Source of the DNA: JANQGH01 sp039177555
Lineage (GTDB): Bacteria; Pseudomonadota; Alphaproteobacteria; DSM-16000; Inquilinaceae
Assembly: GCA_039177555.1 (NCBI GenBank)
Contig: JBCDFV010000021.1
Location: 1 to 64,000, forward strand
DNA length: 64,000 nucleotides
Reading direction: 5' to 3'
The translations under genes and the position numbers were made by a program. The notes below the pieces were generated by a model. That model was not told the DNA's origin. It did not search any database and was given only the letters and a program-made list of their open reading frames with translations. Shown here piece by piece: positions 37,409 through 46,719 of this stretch (positions within the stretch are counted from its first letter, which is position 1; each line of letters opens with the position of its first letter).

Positions 37409-38803
37409 ATGAGCGACCAGGAATTCGATGTCATCGTCATCGGCAGCGGACCGGGCGGTTACGTCTGCGCCATTCGCTGCGCCCAGCTTGGCCTCAAGAC
37501 CGCCTGCGTGGAGGAGCGCGAGACCCTGGGTGGCACCTGTCTCAATGTCGGCTGCATCCCGTCGAAGGCGATGCTGCAAGCCTCGGAAAAGTTCGAGGAG
37601 GCGGTGCACGGCCTGGATAAGTTCGGCGTCCAGACCGGCGACGTGGCCTTGGATCTGAAGGGCTTCATGGCCCACAAGGACAGCGTCGTGGCCGACAATG
37701 TCAAGGGCGTGGAGTTCCTGTTCAAGAAGAACAAGATCGCCTGGCTGAAGGGAAGGGGCAAGATCACGGCCAAGGGCGAAGTCACGGTGGGCGACACGGC
37801 CTACAAGGCCAAGCACATCATCATCGCCACCGGCTCGGACTCCATGCCGCTGCCTGGTGTCGAGGTGGACGAAAAGCGCATCGTCACCTCGACGGGCGCC
37901 CTGGACCTGGCCGAGGTGCCGAAGACCATGGTCGTAATCGGCGGCGGCTATATCGGCCTTGAGATGGGCTCGGTCTGGCAGCGGCTGGGCGCCAAGGTGA
38001 CGGTTGTCGAGTTTCTCGACCGGATCACGCCGGGCATGGATGGCGAGGTCTCCAAGCAGATGCTGCGCATCCTGAAGCGGCAGGGCATCGACTTCAAACT
38101 CGGCACCAAGGTGACGGGCGCCACGGTCGGCAAATCCGGCGTCACGCTGACGCTTGAGCCGGCGCAGGGCGGCGACACCGAGACGATGGAGGCCGACATC
38201 GTGCTGCTGTCGATCGGCCGCAAGCCGCACACGGAAGGGCTGGGGCTGGAAGACGTCGGCGTGAAGGTCGACGATCGCGGCCGGGTCGAGATCGACGACC
38301 AGTTCCGCACCAATGTCGAGGGCATCTACGCCATCGGCGATGTGGTGCGCGGCGCCATGCTGGCCCACAAGGCGGAAGAAGAGGGCGTCGCCATCGCCGA
38401 GCTGCTGGCGGGCCAGGCGGGACACGTGAATTACGGCGCCATTCCCGGCGTCGTCTACACCTTCCCGGAGGTGGCCTCCGTCGGCAAGACGGAGGAACAG
38501 TTGAAGGAAGAAGGCGTCGATTACCGCGTCGGCAAGTTCCCGTTTTCCGCCAACGGGCGCGCACGGGCCATGAATGCCACCGACGGTTTCGTGAAGATCC
38601 TGGCCGATGCCAAGACCGATCGCGTGCTCGGTGTGCATATCATCGGCGCCGAGGCGGGCACTATAATCGCCGAGTGCGGCATGGCGATGGAGTTCTCCGC
38701 CTCGTCGGAGGACATCGCCCGCACCTGCCACGCCCACCCGACCTTGAACGAGGCGGTGAAGGAGGCGGCGTTGGCCGTGGACAAGCGGCCGATCCATATC
38801 TGA
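37409..38803 (+). CDS. lpdA: Dihydrolipoamide dehydrogenase (E3)
   Basis: E3 reoxidises the dihydrolipoyl arm of 2-oxoacid dehydrogenase complexes, transferring electrons through FAD and a disulfide to NAD. The 464-residue product has the FAD fold DVIVIGSGPGGYVCAIRCAQ, the redox disulfide in GGTCLNVGCIPSKAML, the NAD fold VVIGGGYIGLEMG, the second FAD contact EGIYAIGDVVRGAMLAHKAE, and the catalytic His in HAHPTLNEAVKEA. Start ATG 37409; the frame is open to 37316. It is the E3 partner of sucAB. Confidence 0.98.
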   Translation: MSDQEFDVIVIGSGPGGYVCAIRCAQLGLKTACVEERETLGGTCLNVGCIPSKAMLQASEKFEEAVHGLDKFGVQTGDVALDLKGFMAHKDSVVADNVKGVEFLFKKNKIAWLKGRGKITAKGEVTVGDTAYKAKHIIIATGSDSMPLPGVEVDEKRIVTSTGALDLAEVPKTMVVIGGGYIGLEMGSVWQRLGAKVTVVEFLDRITPGMDGEVSKQMLRILKRQGIDFKLGTKVTGATVGKSGVTLTLEPAQGGDTETMEADIVLLSIGRKPHTEGLGLEDVGVKVDDRGRVEIDDQFRTNVEGIYAIGDVVRGAMLAHKAEEEGVAIAELLAGQAGHVNYGAIPGVVYTFPEVASVGKTEEQLKEEGVDYRVGKFPFSANGRARAMNATDGFVKILADAKTDRVLGVHIIGAEAGTIIAECGMAMEFSASSEDIARTCHAHPTLNEAVKEAALAVDKRPIHI

Positions 38804-38807
38804 TCTC

Positions 38808-39284
38808 GTGGCCAGCCAGGCGCCGGACGACCTGATCTTTCGGCAAGCCGAACGGGCGGACGTTCCTGAGATCGTCGCGCTGCTGGCGGACGACATGCTC
38901 GGCGTCGATCGCGAGGTCGCCGGTGATGACCTGGAAGACGCCTACTGGACGGCGTTCGACGCCATCGAACGGATGGAGGGTGCCGAGCAGTGGGTCGTCG
39001 AACGCGACGGCCGCATGATCGGCTGCTTCCAGCTCTATTTCCTGCCCGGGCTCAGCCTGCGCGGCGGCCTGAGGGCCCAGATCGAGGCGGTCAGGGTCGT
39101 GGCCGATCTGCGCGGCCAAGGGCTGGGCGCCCAGATCTTCCGCTGGGCCATCGGGCGGGCGCGGGACAGAGGCTGCATTCTGGTCCAACTCGCCACGAAC
39201 AAGCAGCGGCATGACGCGCAGCGCTTCTATGAGCGGCTGGGGTTCAAGGCGACCCATGAGGGCATGAAGCTGACGCTGGTTTAG
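38808..39284 (+). CDS. GNAT-family N-acetyltransferase
   Basis: A 158-residue GNAT protein. The acetyl-CoA-binding motif A is IEAVRVVADLRGQGLGAQIF (VVADLRGQGLG matching Q/RxxGxG/A), followed by RWAIGRARDRGCILVQLATN and RHDAQRFYERLGFKATHEGM, the usual C-terminal strand-helix. It starts with GTG four bases after lpdA, so translation is probably coupled. Acceptor unknown; a link to the E3 enzyme is not implied by sequence. Confidence 0.88.
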   Translation: MASQAPDDLIFRQAERADVPEIVALLADDMLGVDREVAGDDLEDAYWTAFDAIERMEGAEQWVVERDGRMIGCFQLYFLPGLSLRGGLRAQIEAVRVVADLRGQGLGAQIFRWAIGRARDRGCILVQLATNKQRHDAQRFYERLGFKATHEGMKLTLV

Positions 39285-39342
39285 AGGGCTGGACGAGGGC
39301 AGGACTGTTCCCGACTTCGGCGTGCGTTCGTGGCCCATCAGC

Positions 39343-41094
39343 CTATGCCGACAGCGTCGTGATCGCCTGATGTTGCGACAGAAACACCTGGCCGGTCAGG
39401 TTTGACAGAAAGTCGGCGCGGCGCAGCCGGTCCATCACAGGCCCCTTCACCTCCGACAGGTGAAAGGTGACGCCCATGTCGTGTAGGCGCCGGTTGATCT
39501 CCTGCAGGCTCTTCAGCGCGCTTGAATCGATCTCGTTGATCGCCGGGCACATCAGGATGAGATGGTCCAGGTCCGGCTGGTTGGCGACCAGCGCGTAGAT
39601 GCAATCCTCAAGGAACCTGGCGTTGGCGAAATAAAGGCTCTCGTCGACCCGCACGCTCAGAATGCGCGGATCGGTTTCCACACGGTGCCGCAGGACGTTG
39701 CGAAAGTGCTCGGTGCCGGGCACGCGGCCGACGATGGCGATATGCGGCCGGCTGGTGCGGAAGAGGTAGAGCGCGATCGAGATCAGCATGCCGGCCGCCA
39801 CCCCGGGTTCCACGCCGAAGCCGAGCGTTACCAGGATGGTGACCGCCACGGCGGCGAAGTCGGCCTTTGAATAGCGCCAGGTGCGTTTCAGCACCGAGAA
39901 GTCGACCAGCGTCAGCACGGCGACGATGATGGTCGCGGCCAGCGTCGCCTGCGGCAGGAAGAACAACAGCGGGGTCAAGACTAAGGTGGCGATCGCGATA
40001 CCGACCGCGGTGTAGGCACCCGCCGCCGGCGTTCGTGCGCCGGCATCGAAGTTGACCACGGATCGGGCGAAGCCACCGGTCACCGGATAGCCACCGGAGA
40101 AGGAAGCGGCGATGTTGGCGCCGCCAAGCCCGATCAGTTCCTGATCCGGATCGATGCGCTGGCGCCGTTTGGCGGCCAGGGTCTGACCCACGGAAACCGA
40201 TTCCACGAAACCGATGACGCTGATCAGGATCGCCGGCCCCGCCAGTTGGCTCCAAAGCGCCATGTCCAGGCTGGGCAGGGTGAAGGGCGGCAGGCCAGGC
40301 GGCACGTCGCCGACCAGCGCCACGCCACGGTCGGCCAAGTCGAAGCCCCAGGCGATCAGGATGGTGATCGCGACGGCCACGACCGGGCCGGCCTTGGCCA
40401 GGGCGTCGGCCAGGCGCGGTCCCATGCCTAGCGCCATCAGGGACGGCTTCATGCGGCTGCGTACCCACAGCAGGAAGGCCAGGACGCCGAGGCCGATTGC
40501 CAGCGTGATCAGGTTCGTCTCCAAAATGCCGCCCGCGAGAGACAGGCCAATCTCGTAAAGCGTGCCGCCGGATGCAGGGATGCCCAGCAGATGCTTGATC
40601 TGGCTGGCGGCGATCAACAGGCCCGAGGCCGTGATGAAGCCGGTGACCACGGGATAGCTGAGGAAGTTGGCGATGAAACCCAGGCGCAGAATGCCCAGAC
40701 CCAGCAGGAAAAGGCCGGACAGAAAGGCCAAGAGACCGGCCGCGACGATGAAGCCGGCGGTGCCCTCGGCGGCCACGGCACCGGCCGCCGTCGCCGTCAT
40801 CAGCGAGACCACTGCAACGGGCCCGACGGCGAGCGCCCGGCTGGTGCCGAAGATGGCATAGACCACCAGGGGCAGGATCGAGGCGTACAGACCCATCTCC
40901 GGCGGCAGGCCGGCCAGCAGGGCGTAGGCCAGCGATTGGGGGATCAGCATGATCGTCACGATCACGGCGGCCAAAAGATCGCTGCCGAGGGTGTGACGCG
41001 AATAGGTCCGCGACCAGTCCAGAATGGGCAGGTAGCGCGCGAGCTTTCGCCCACCCGCCGGTGCCGAGGCGGGTCGCATTTGTGACTGGGTCAC
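39343..41094 (-). CDS. SulP-family anion transporter with STAS domain
   Basis: A 583-residue transporter. It has the SulP signature region AVIVTIMLIPQSLAYALLAG, LPPEMGLYASILPLVVYAIFG, GTSRALAVGPVAVVSLM, about 11-14 membrane segments, and a C-terminal STAS domain (about 445-575) with LMCPAINEIDSSALKSLQEI. Members move sulfate, bicarbonate and other anions. It is last in a five-gene leftward operon for sulfide oxidation, 83 bases after the SQR gene, so export of sulfite, sulfate or thiosulfate is a plausible role here (inference). GTG 41094 is used; ATG 41079 is an alternative. Confidence 0.92.
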   Translation of the reverse strand: MTQSQMRPASAPAGGRKLARYLPILDWSRTYSRHTLGSDLLAAVIVTIMLIPQSLAYALLAGLPPEMGLYASILPLVVYAIFGTSRALAVGPVAVVSLMTATAAGAVAAEGTAGFIVAAGLLAFLSGLFLLGLGILRLGFIANFLSYPVVTGFITASGLLIAASQIKHLLGIPASGGTLYEIGLSLAGGILETNLITLAIGLGVLAFLLWVRSRMKPSLMALGMGPRLADALAKAGPVVAVAITILIAWGFDLADRGVALVGDVPPGLPPFTLPSLDMALWSQLAGPAILISVIGFVESVSVGQTLAAKRRQRIDPDQELIGLGGANIAASFSGGYPVTGGFARSVVNFDAGARTPAAGAYTAVGIAIATLVLTPLLFFLPQATLAATIIVAVLTLVDFSVLKRTWRYSKADFAAVAVTILVTLGFGVEPGVAAGMLISIALYLFRTSRPHIAIVGRVPGTEHFRNVLRHRVETDPRILSVRVDESLYFANARFLEDCIYALVANQPDLDHLILMCPAINEIDSSALKSLQEINRRLHDMGVTFHLSEVKGPVMDRLRRADFLSNLTGQVFLSQHQAITTLSA

Positions 41095-41177
41095 GATTTA
41101 TTCCACAAGACGCGGTCGCCGTTGGGACGGCCGCACGCGGCGCCAACTTGGCGCCGGCTAGGACGGGGTCGAAACGA

Positions 41178-42839
41178 TCAAGTCACCTTCTCGGGCTTGG
41201 CCATGTATTCGCGGCCCTTCAGCATCGCGCGCCAATAGACCGGCGGCAGGATGCGCTCCTTCAGATACCAGGCCATCCGGCTCGGCCTGGTGCCGTCGAT
41301 CAACCAGCTTGGGAAGGTCGGCAACAGCTTGCCGCCATAGCCGAACTCGGCCAGGACGATCTTGCCCCGCTCCACCGTCAACGGGCACGAGCCATAGCCG
41401 TCATAGGCGACGTCGATGCTGCGCTTGCCCATGTCATGCAGCACGTTTTCCGCCACCACGGGGGCCTGTTTGCGCGCGGCCGCCGCCGTCTTGGCGTTCG
41501 GCATGCCGCCCACATCGCCAAGCGCGTAGATGTTGTCGTAGCGCGTGTGCCGCAGCGTTTGGGGGTCGACATCGGCCCAGCCCGCCGCGTCGGCCAACGG
41601 GCTGACGCGGATGAAGTCCGGCGCCTCTTGCGGCGGGCAGACATGGATCATGTCGAAACGGGTTTCGACCGTCTCCGTATTGCCGTCCGCGTCCGTCTTG
41701 GTGAACCAGGCCGTTTTCGCCGGCCCGTCAATCCGCACGAGGTTGTGGTTGAAGTTCAGGCCGATGTCGTAGCGCTTCACATACTCCATCAACGCCGGGA
41801 CGTAGGCATCGACGCCGAACAGGACGCCGCCGGCGTTGTAGAAGCCGATATCGATGTCCTTCAGGTGGCCGGCGCGGCGCCAGTGATCGGCCGACAGATA
41901 CATGGCCTTTTGCGGCGCGCCGGCGCATTTGATCGGCATGGGCGGCTGGGTGAAGATCGCCTTGCCCTGCCTCAGGCCGTTCACCAGCTTCCAGGTATAG
42001 GGCGCCAGGTCGTAGCGATAGTTGGAGGTGACGCCGTTCTGGCCCAGCGTTTCGGCCAGGCCCTCGACGCCGTTCCAGTTTAGCTTCAAGCCAGGCGCCA
42101 CGATCAGCCGCTTGTAGGTCACGATCTGGGTGCTCTCCAGGACCACGGCGTTGTTCTCCGGCTCGAACGCCACCACGGCCGCTTTGATCCATTTCGCACC
42201 TTCCGGCAGGATCGCGGCGATGTTGCGCCGGGTCGTCTCGGGATCGAACACGCCGCCGCCGACCAGGGTCCAGCCGGGTTGGTAATAGTGGATGTCGGAC
42301 GGTTCGATGATCGCGATGTCGAGGGTGCGGTCGCGGTGCAACAGGCTTGCCGCCACGGAAATACCGGCCGCGCCGCCGCCGATGACGACGATGTCGTGGC
42401 TGGTCGGTGCCGTTTCGGCCTTGTCGGCACCCGCGATGCGGCGCACGGCGCTGGACATGTCGTACCCGGCGTCGCGTGCCTTCATCAAGATCTCCGGCAC
42501 CGGCATCCGCCCCGCCTGCGACAGCGCCCAGAGCGTGGTGGACCGGTTGCCCGACCGGCAATAGGCGAAGACCGGCTTGGGCAGTTCGGCCATCGCCGCG
42601 TCGAAGGCGGCGACATGCTCGTCCGTCACCGTGCCGGCGACGATCGGCAGATACTGGGCCGTTAGGCCGTGCGCGGCGGCAGCGTCCGCAATCTCGCGAT
42701 ATGTCGGCTGGTCCGGGCCTTCCCCGTCCGGGCGGTTGTCGATGACCGAGCGGAAGCCGGCCGCCGCCAGGGCCGCCATGTCGGACGGCATAAGCTGCGG
42801 TCCGACGGCGAGGTCCGGCGTTATCGTCTTCACGTCCAT
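41178..42839 (-). CDS. DUF442 (phosphatase/rhodanese-like) - type II sulfide:quinone reductase fusion
   Basis: A 553-residue two-domain protein. Residues 1-110 are DUF442 (Blh-like), with FRSVIDNRPDGE and the C-X5-R loop in YCRSGNRSTTLWAL. Residues about 140-553 are an FAD-dependent oxidoreductase of SQR type: HDIVVIGGGAAGISVAASLL, YYQPGWTLVGGG, and IYALGDVGGMPNAKTAAAAR. PIKCAGAPQKAMYLS and YGSCPLTVERG carry the two redox cysteines of human SQOR-like (type II) enzymes. It should oxidise sulfide to persulfide and reduce ubiquinone at the membrane. ATG 42839 has AAGGG upstream. It lies 20 bases after the persulfide dioxygenase gene in a leftward operon. Confidence 0.93.
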   Translation of the reverse strand: MDVKTITPDLAVGPQLMPSDMAALAAAGFRSVIDNRPDGEGPDQPTYREIADAAAAHGLTAQYLPIVAGTVTDEHVAAFDAAMAELPKPVFAYCRSGNRSTTLWALSQAGRMPVPEILMKARDAGYDMSSAVRRIAGADKAETAPTSHDIVVIGGGAAGISVAASLLHRDRTLDIAIIEPSDIHYYQPGWTLVGGGVFDPETTRRNIAAILPEGAKWIKAAVVAFEPENNAVVLESTQIVTYKRLIVAPGLKLNWNGVEGLAETLGQNGVTSNYRYDLAPYTWKLVNGLRQGKAIFTQPPMPIKCAGAPQKAMYLSADHWRRAGHLKDIDIGFYNAGGVLFGVDAYVPALMEYVKRYDIGLNFNHNLVRIDGPAKTAWFTKTDADGNTETVETRFDMIHVCPPQEAPDFIRVSPLADAAGWADVDPQTLRHTRYDNIYALGDVGGMPNAKTAAAARKQAPVVAENVLHDMGKRSIDVAYDGYGSCPLTVERGKIVLAEFGYGGKLLPTFPSWLIDGTRPSRMAWYLKERILPPVYWRAMLKGREYMAKPEKVT

Positions 42840-42859
42840 GGCCGTTTGTCCCTTCGCCC

Positions 42860-43747
42860 TTAAAGCTGGTCGACCGGCACCTTCAGGTATCGGGCGCCGT
42901 TGTCGTCCGGCGGCGGCAGATGGCCGGCGCGCATGTTCACCTGGATCGACGGGATGATCAGCTTGGGCATGTCCAAGGTTGCGTCCCGCTCGGTGCGCAT
43001 GGCGACGAATTCGTCCTCGGTGACGCCGTTGCGCACATGGATGTTGTTTTCGCGTTCCTCGGCGACCGTCGTCTCCCAACGGATGTCGCGGCCGTTCGGC
43101 CCGTAATCATGGCAGATGAACAGGCGCATCTCGTCCGGCAGGGCCAGGATGGCCTTGATCGAGCGATAGAGTTCGCGCGCGTCGCCGCCCGGGAAATCGG
43201 CCCGCGCGGTGCCGCCATCGGGCATGAACAGGGTGTCGCCGACAAAGGCGGCATCTCCCATCACATGGGTCATGCAGGCCGGCGTATGGCCGGGCGTGTG
43301 CATGGCAAAGGCGGTTATGCCGCCGACCGTGTAGGTGTCGCCGTCCTTGAACAGCCGGTCGAACTGCGACCCGTCGCGCTGAAACTCAGTACCTTCGTTG
43401 AAGATCTTGCCGAAGGTTTCCTGCACGACCGAGATGCCCGTGCCGATGCCAAGCTTGCCGCCCAGCCGTTCCTGGATGTAGGGCGCGGCCGACAGATGGT
43501 CGGCGTGGACGTGGGTCTCGATCAGCCATTCCAGCGTCAGGCCCCGGCTGGTGATGTGATCGATGATCTGGTCGGCGTGTTCGTAATGGATGCGGCCGGC
43601 CGCGTAATCGATATCCATCACCGAATCGATCACCGCGCAGGCGGTCGAGGCCGGGTCCTTGACCACATAGGTGATCGTATTGGTGGCCTCATCGAAAAAG
43701 CCGGTCACCTCCGGTTTCACGGACGTGTCGACGGGATAGTGCGTCAT
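42860..43747 (-). CDS. MBL-fold persulfide dioxygenase (ETHE1/Blh type)
   Basis: A 295-residue metallo-beta-lactamase-fold protein. It has TITYVVKDPASTACAVIDSV, the metal motif ETHVHADHLSAAPYI (HxHxDH), HTPGHTPACMTHV, GDAAFVGDTLFMPDGGTARA and ICHDYGPNGRD, matching the ETHE1 and Blh group. These iron enzymes oxidise glutathione persulfide to sulfite and glutathione. The neighbouring SQR makes persulfide, so the two act in sequence. It follows the DUF6691 gene by 25 bases. A DUF442 domain, fused to this enzyme in some bacteria, is here fused to the SQR instead. Confidence 0.93.
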   Translation of the reverse strand: MTHYPVDTSVKPEVTGFFDEATNTITYVVKDPASTACAVIDSVMDIDYAAGRIHYEHADQIIDHITSRGLTLEWLIETHVHADHLSAAPYIQERLGGKLGIGTGISVVQETFGKIFNEGTEFQRDGSQFDRLFKDGDTYTVGGITAFAMHTPGHTPACMTHVMGDAAFVGDTLFMPDGGTARADFPGGDARELYRSIKAILALPDEMRLFICHDYGPNGRDIRWETTVAEERENNIHVRNGVTEDEFVAMRTERDATLDMPKLIIPSIQVNMRAGHLPPPDDNGARYLKVPVDQL

Positions 43748-43772
43748 TTCGCAACTCCGTTTGGTAGCGGGC

Positions 43773-44213
43773 TCAAGATTGCGCCGATCGGGGGGTCAGC
43801 AGGCCGGCGGGCGCCTGGCGCGCCAGCCACATGCCGATCAGCATGGCGGGAACGAAGATCATCGTTCCGCTGGCGCCCAGCGGTATGGCGGTCAGGGCCG
43901 GCCCGGGGCAGAAGCCGCCAAGGCCCCAGCCGACGCCGAACACGGCCGCGCCGGACAGCAGGCGCGGGTCCAGATCGGTCTTGGCCGGCAATTCGAAGCG
44001 GGCGTCGATCAAGGGCGTGCCCCGTGCCCAAACCAGTCGATAGCCGATCACGGTGACCAGCACCGCGCCGCCCATGACGAAAGCCAGGCTGGGGTCCCAG
44101 GTGCCGAACAGATCAAGGAAATTCAGAACCTTGGCCGGGTTCGACATGCCCGAGATGACGAGGCCGAGGCCGAAGACCAGGCCAGCGACGAGGCCGAGGA
44201 TGATGCGTGCCAT
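43773..44213 (-). CDS. YeeE/YedE-type half transporter (DUF6691)
   Basis: A 146-residue membrane protein with four helices. Family traits: GLVFGLGLVISGMSNPAKVLNFLDLFGTWDPSLAFVMGGA seen in two adjoining parts, and FGVGWGLGGFCPGPAL with the conserved Cys in GGFCPGP. Such proteins pair with a second YeeE/YedE half to move sulfur species across the inner membrane. The partner gene is five bases upstream. It belongs to the leftward sulfide operon. Confidence 0.9.
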   Translation of the reverse strand: MARIILGLVAGLVFGLGLVISGMSNPAKVLNFLDLFGTWDPSLAFVMGGAVLVTVIGYRLVWARGTPLIDARFELPAKTDLDPRLLSGAAVFGVGWGLGGFCPGPALTAIPLGASGTMIFVPAMLIGMWLARQAPAGLLTPRSAQS

Positions 44214-44218
44214 CGTTG

Positions 44219-44644
44219 TCAGCCCCCCAACCCGTGGCGAACCAGAAAGACGGTCACGAAGGCGACCACCATGAAGACCACCGTGGCGATCAGCGAGCGC
44301 ACCGAGAGGCGGGACAGGCCGCAGACGCCGTGGCCGCTGGTGCAGCCACCACCGAACACCGACCCGAAACCGACCAGCAGGCCCGCCAGCCCCATCAAGA
44401 CCAGATCGCCCGAAACGGTCTGTTCGATCGGCTGTTCGCTGACCTGCTGATAGACTATCGGTGCGGCGATCAGGCCGACGACGAAAGCCAGGCGCCAGCC
44501 ATAATCCTCCGCCACCGGCGGCAGCAGCCGGCTGGCGATGCCGCTGATGCCGGCGATGCGGCCCATGAACAGCATCAGCATGACCGCCGAAAGGCCGATC
44601 ATCGCGCCGCCGATCGCCGACGCAACCGGGGTGAACTCCGTCAT
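44219..44644 (-). CDS. YeeE/YedE-type sulfur transporter half
   Basis: A 141-residue membrane protein with about four helices. The signature is LLVGFGSVFGGGCTSGHGVCGLSRLSVRSL, read across two stretches, with two cysteines (GGGCTSGHG and GVCGLSR) that in YeeE relay thiosulfate. It is the first gene of the sulfide operon: this gene, DUF6691, persulfide dioxygenase, DUF442-SQR, SulP. No ArsR-family (BigR-like) repressor, the usual controller of such operons, is found next to it. Confidence 0.9.
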   Translation of the reverse strand: MTEFTPVASAIGGAMIGLSAVMLMLFMGRIAGISGIASRLLPPVAEDYGWRLAFVVGLIAAPIVYQQVSEQPIEQTVSGDLVLMGLAGLLVGFGSVFGGGCTSGHGVCGLSRLSVRSLIATVVFMVVAFVTVFLVRHGLGG

Positions 44645-44714
44645 CTCAATCCTTCTTTCCCGGACGTGGTCGGGACATGGCCCTCAGAAAACCGGGTCGG
44701 CCTGTCCCGATCAT

Positions 44715-44726
44715 TGATCCGGATCA
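44715..44726. promoter_or_regulatory. Palindrome upstream of the sulfide operon
   Basis: TGATCCGGATCA is a perfect 12-base palindrome about 70 bases before the first gene of the leftward operon (start 44644). It lies in a 260-base region (44645-44904) without a convincing gene, between that operon and the divergent BASS transporter. It may be an operator; the spacing is right for a promoter region but no regulator is known. Confidence 0.35.
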
Positions 44727-44904
44727 GTTTTACACAATCACATTGGAAAATAGGATGCGGCACGATGACTTGAAAGACCGAATCCGATTGCAGGCATGGA
44801 TTGCGCGCCTGACGCCTCAAGTTGGTATAGTGCGGGTCATCAAGGTCTCTTCGAGCTGACCTCCTCGGTTCGCCACTCCCGTCGTCGGCTGATGCAGGGG
44901 TTGC

Positions 44905-45765
44905 ATGGGCATTGTCACGGACGGCTTTCTGCCGTTGGCGCTGGCCTTCATCATGTTTTCGCTGGGCCTTGCGCTGACGGCGCAGGACTTCGTGCGGGTT
45001 GCGCGCCAACCGCGCGACTTCTTCATCGGCGCGCTGTCGCAGGTCATTCTGCTGCCGCTTGTCGCGCTGGTCATCGTCCTGGTCTGGCCCATGCCGCCGG
45101 AGATGGCCGTCGGGGTGATGATCGTCGCTGCCGCGCCCGGTGGCGCGACGTCGAACATGCTGACGGCGCTGGCGCGCGGCGACGTGGCCCTGTCGATATC
45201 GCTGACCGCGATCATCAGCCTGGTCAGCGTGGTGACGGTGCCGATCGTCATCGCGCTTGCCTACACACACCTGATGGGCGGGGACGCGGCGGCCGATTTC
45301 TCCGTCGTCGGCACCGCGCTGGGCATCTTCGTGATCGTTGCCGTGCCCGTCATCGCAGGCATGCTGGTCAGGCGGTTCGCGACCGGCGCGGCGGTGCGGT
45401 TCGAACCCACGGCGCGGGCGATCGCGGTCGTCCTGTTCATCCTGGTCGTGATCGCGGCGCTGATCCAGGAACGCGAGAACATCGTCTCGTATCTGGGCCA
45501 GTCGGGCCCGGTGATGCTGGCGCTGAACCTGATCATGATGCTGCTGGCCTACCTCATGGCCCGGCTGGCGCGCGCGGGTACCAAACAGCAGATCGCCATC
45601 GTCATGGAATGCGGCATGCAGAACGGCACGTTGGCGATCACCGCCGCCACGATCCTGTTCGGCGGCGGCCTGTTCGCCGTGCCGGCGGCCAGCTACAGCA
45701 TGATCATGTTCGTGACCGCGTTGCTGCTGGTCTGGGTCCTGCGGCGCACGACCCGGGCCGGCTGA
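44905..45765 (+). CDS. Bile acid:sodium symporter (BASS) family transporter
   Basis: A 286-residue membrane protein with about nine hydrophobic helices. Typical blocks are FIMFSLGLALTAQDFVRVAR, the VAAAPGGATSNMLTALARGDVALSIS region (AAPGGATSN, part of the sodium/substrate site), VPIVIALAY and ECGMQNGTLAITAATILFGG. Members import organic anions such as pyruvate or pantoate, or bile acids in animals; the substrate here is unknown. ATG 44905 follows GGGGTTGC with no strong ribosome binding site. Divergent from the sulfide operon. Confidence 0.9.
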   Translation: MGIVTDGFLPLALAFIMFSLGLALTAQDFVRVARQPRDFFIGALSQVILLPLVALVIVLVWPMPPEMAVGVMIVAAAPGGATSNMLTALARGDVALSISLTAIISLVSVVTVPIVIALAYTHLMGGDAAADFSVVGTALGIFVIVAVPVIAGMLVRRFATGAAVRFEPTARAIAVVLFILVVIAALIQERENIVSYLGQSGPVMLALNLIMMLLAYLMARLARAGTKQQIAIVMECGMQNGTLAITAATILFGGGLFAVPAASYSMIMFVTALLLVWVLRRTTRAG

Positions 45766-45841
45766 CCCCTTGATGATAAGTGGCCGTGCGGCGGCCCATT
45801 CGCTATTTTGACGGTGGAAACGTGCGCAGGAAGGGCCCAAC

Positions 45842-46663
45842 ATGGCGATTGTGCCCGAAAGTCTTGGGATTGAGCTCTCCTCGGATCAAGAGGGCGCCGT
45901 GTTCGCCGCGGCGTTGGAAAGCCTCATTCACGCCGCCGACGATCTGAGTGTGTTTGTCGCGGCCGCGGAGGCTGTCTTGATCGACCTGGTCGAGGCCGAC
46001 GCGGCCGCGTACGCGGATATCGATTTCAGCCGCTGGTCGTTTCGCGCCCGCTGGTCCGAAGACCGGTCCGACTTCGCCGCCCTTATGGGCCGTTACCATC
46101 GGCTGATGGGCCGCAAGACGGTCTGGACCGGCAGCCGCAGCGGCGCGCCCCAGCAGTTCAGCGACTTCATGGACGACCGCACGCTCTACGACACGGCCGT
46201 CTACAGCGATGTCTTGCGCCCGCTAAGTATCAATCGCGGGGCCGTGTTCGGGTTTCCGGCGTCGGCCCATGTCGGGGTTAATTTCGGCCTGTATCGCCAG
46301 AGTCGCGCGCCCTATCCTCCGGCGGCGCTGGCGAGACTGAAACGCATCCGGCCAACCCTGAGCCAGCTTTACGGCCTGTCGTTGGTGCGCACCTGGTCGC
46401 GGCTGTCTCCGGCCGACAAGCTCGACAGGCTTGACCTGCCGCTGACGGCCAAGCAGCGCCAGGTCGCCAGGCTTTTGCTTCAGGGCCTTACGTCGGAGGA
46501 AGTCGCGCGGGCGCTGGGCATCAGCGGCGAAACCAGCCGCAACCATGTTCGCGCGATCTATCAGCGGCTGGCCGTTCAAAATCGGGTTGACTTGACACTT
46601 GCCCTGACCAGCGATCCGCCCGAGACCCTGCCGGTTTCAGCGTGCGTCAGCGCCGGGCCTTAG
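45842..46663 (+). CDS. LuxR-type helix-turn-helix regulator
   Basis: A 273-residue protein. The C-terminal GerE/LuxR HTH (about residues 200-255) is clear: LTAKQRQVARLLLQGLTSEEVARALGISGETSRNHVRAIYQRL, seen in adjoining blocks. The N-terminal 190 residues look like a GAF or PAS-type sensor, with YADIDFSRWSFRARW and VFGFPASAHVGVNFGLYR, but no ligand motif is evident; it is not a typical acyl-homoserine-lactone domain. It starts 76 bases after the BASS gene in the same direction. Target unknown. Confidence 0.85.
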   Translation: MAIVPESLGIELSSDQEGAVFAAALESLIHAADDLSVFVAAAEAVLIDLVEADAAAYADIDFSRWSFRARWSEDRSDFAALMGRYHRLMGRKTVWTGSRSGAPQQFSDFMDDRTLYDTAVYSDVLRPLSINRGAVFGFPASAHVGVNFGLYRQSRAPYPPAALARLKRIRPTLSQLYGLSLVRTWSRLSPADKLDRLDLPLTAKQRQVARLLLQGLTSEEVARALGISGETSRNHVRAIYQRLAVQNRVDLTLALTSDPPETLPVSACVSAGP

Positions 46664-46719
46664 ACAGGGTCTGAGCCAGCGAGCAAGGGGATCGCTCAGG
46701 GCGGCCGGCGCGGCTTGCC

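Noticed and set aside
44677..44859. 60-codon rightward ORF upstream of the BASS transporter
   Set aside because: No ribosome binding site, no family features, and it runs through the promoter region of the sulfide operon.
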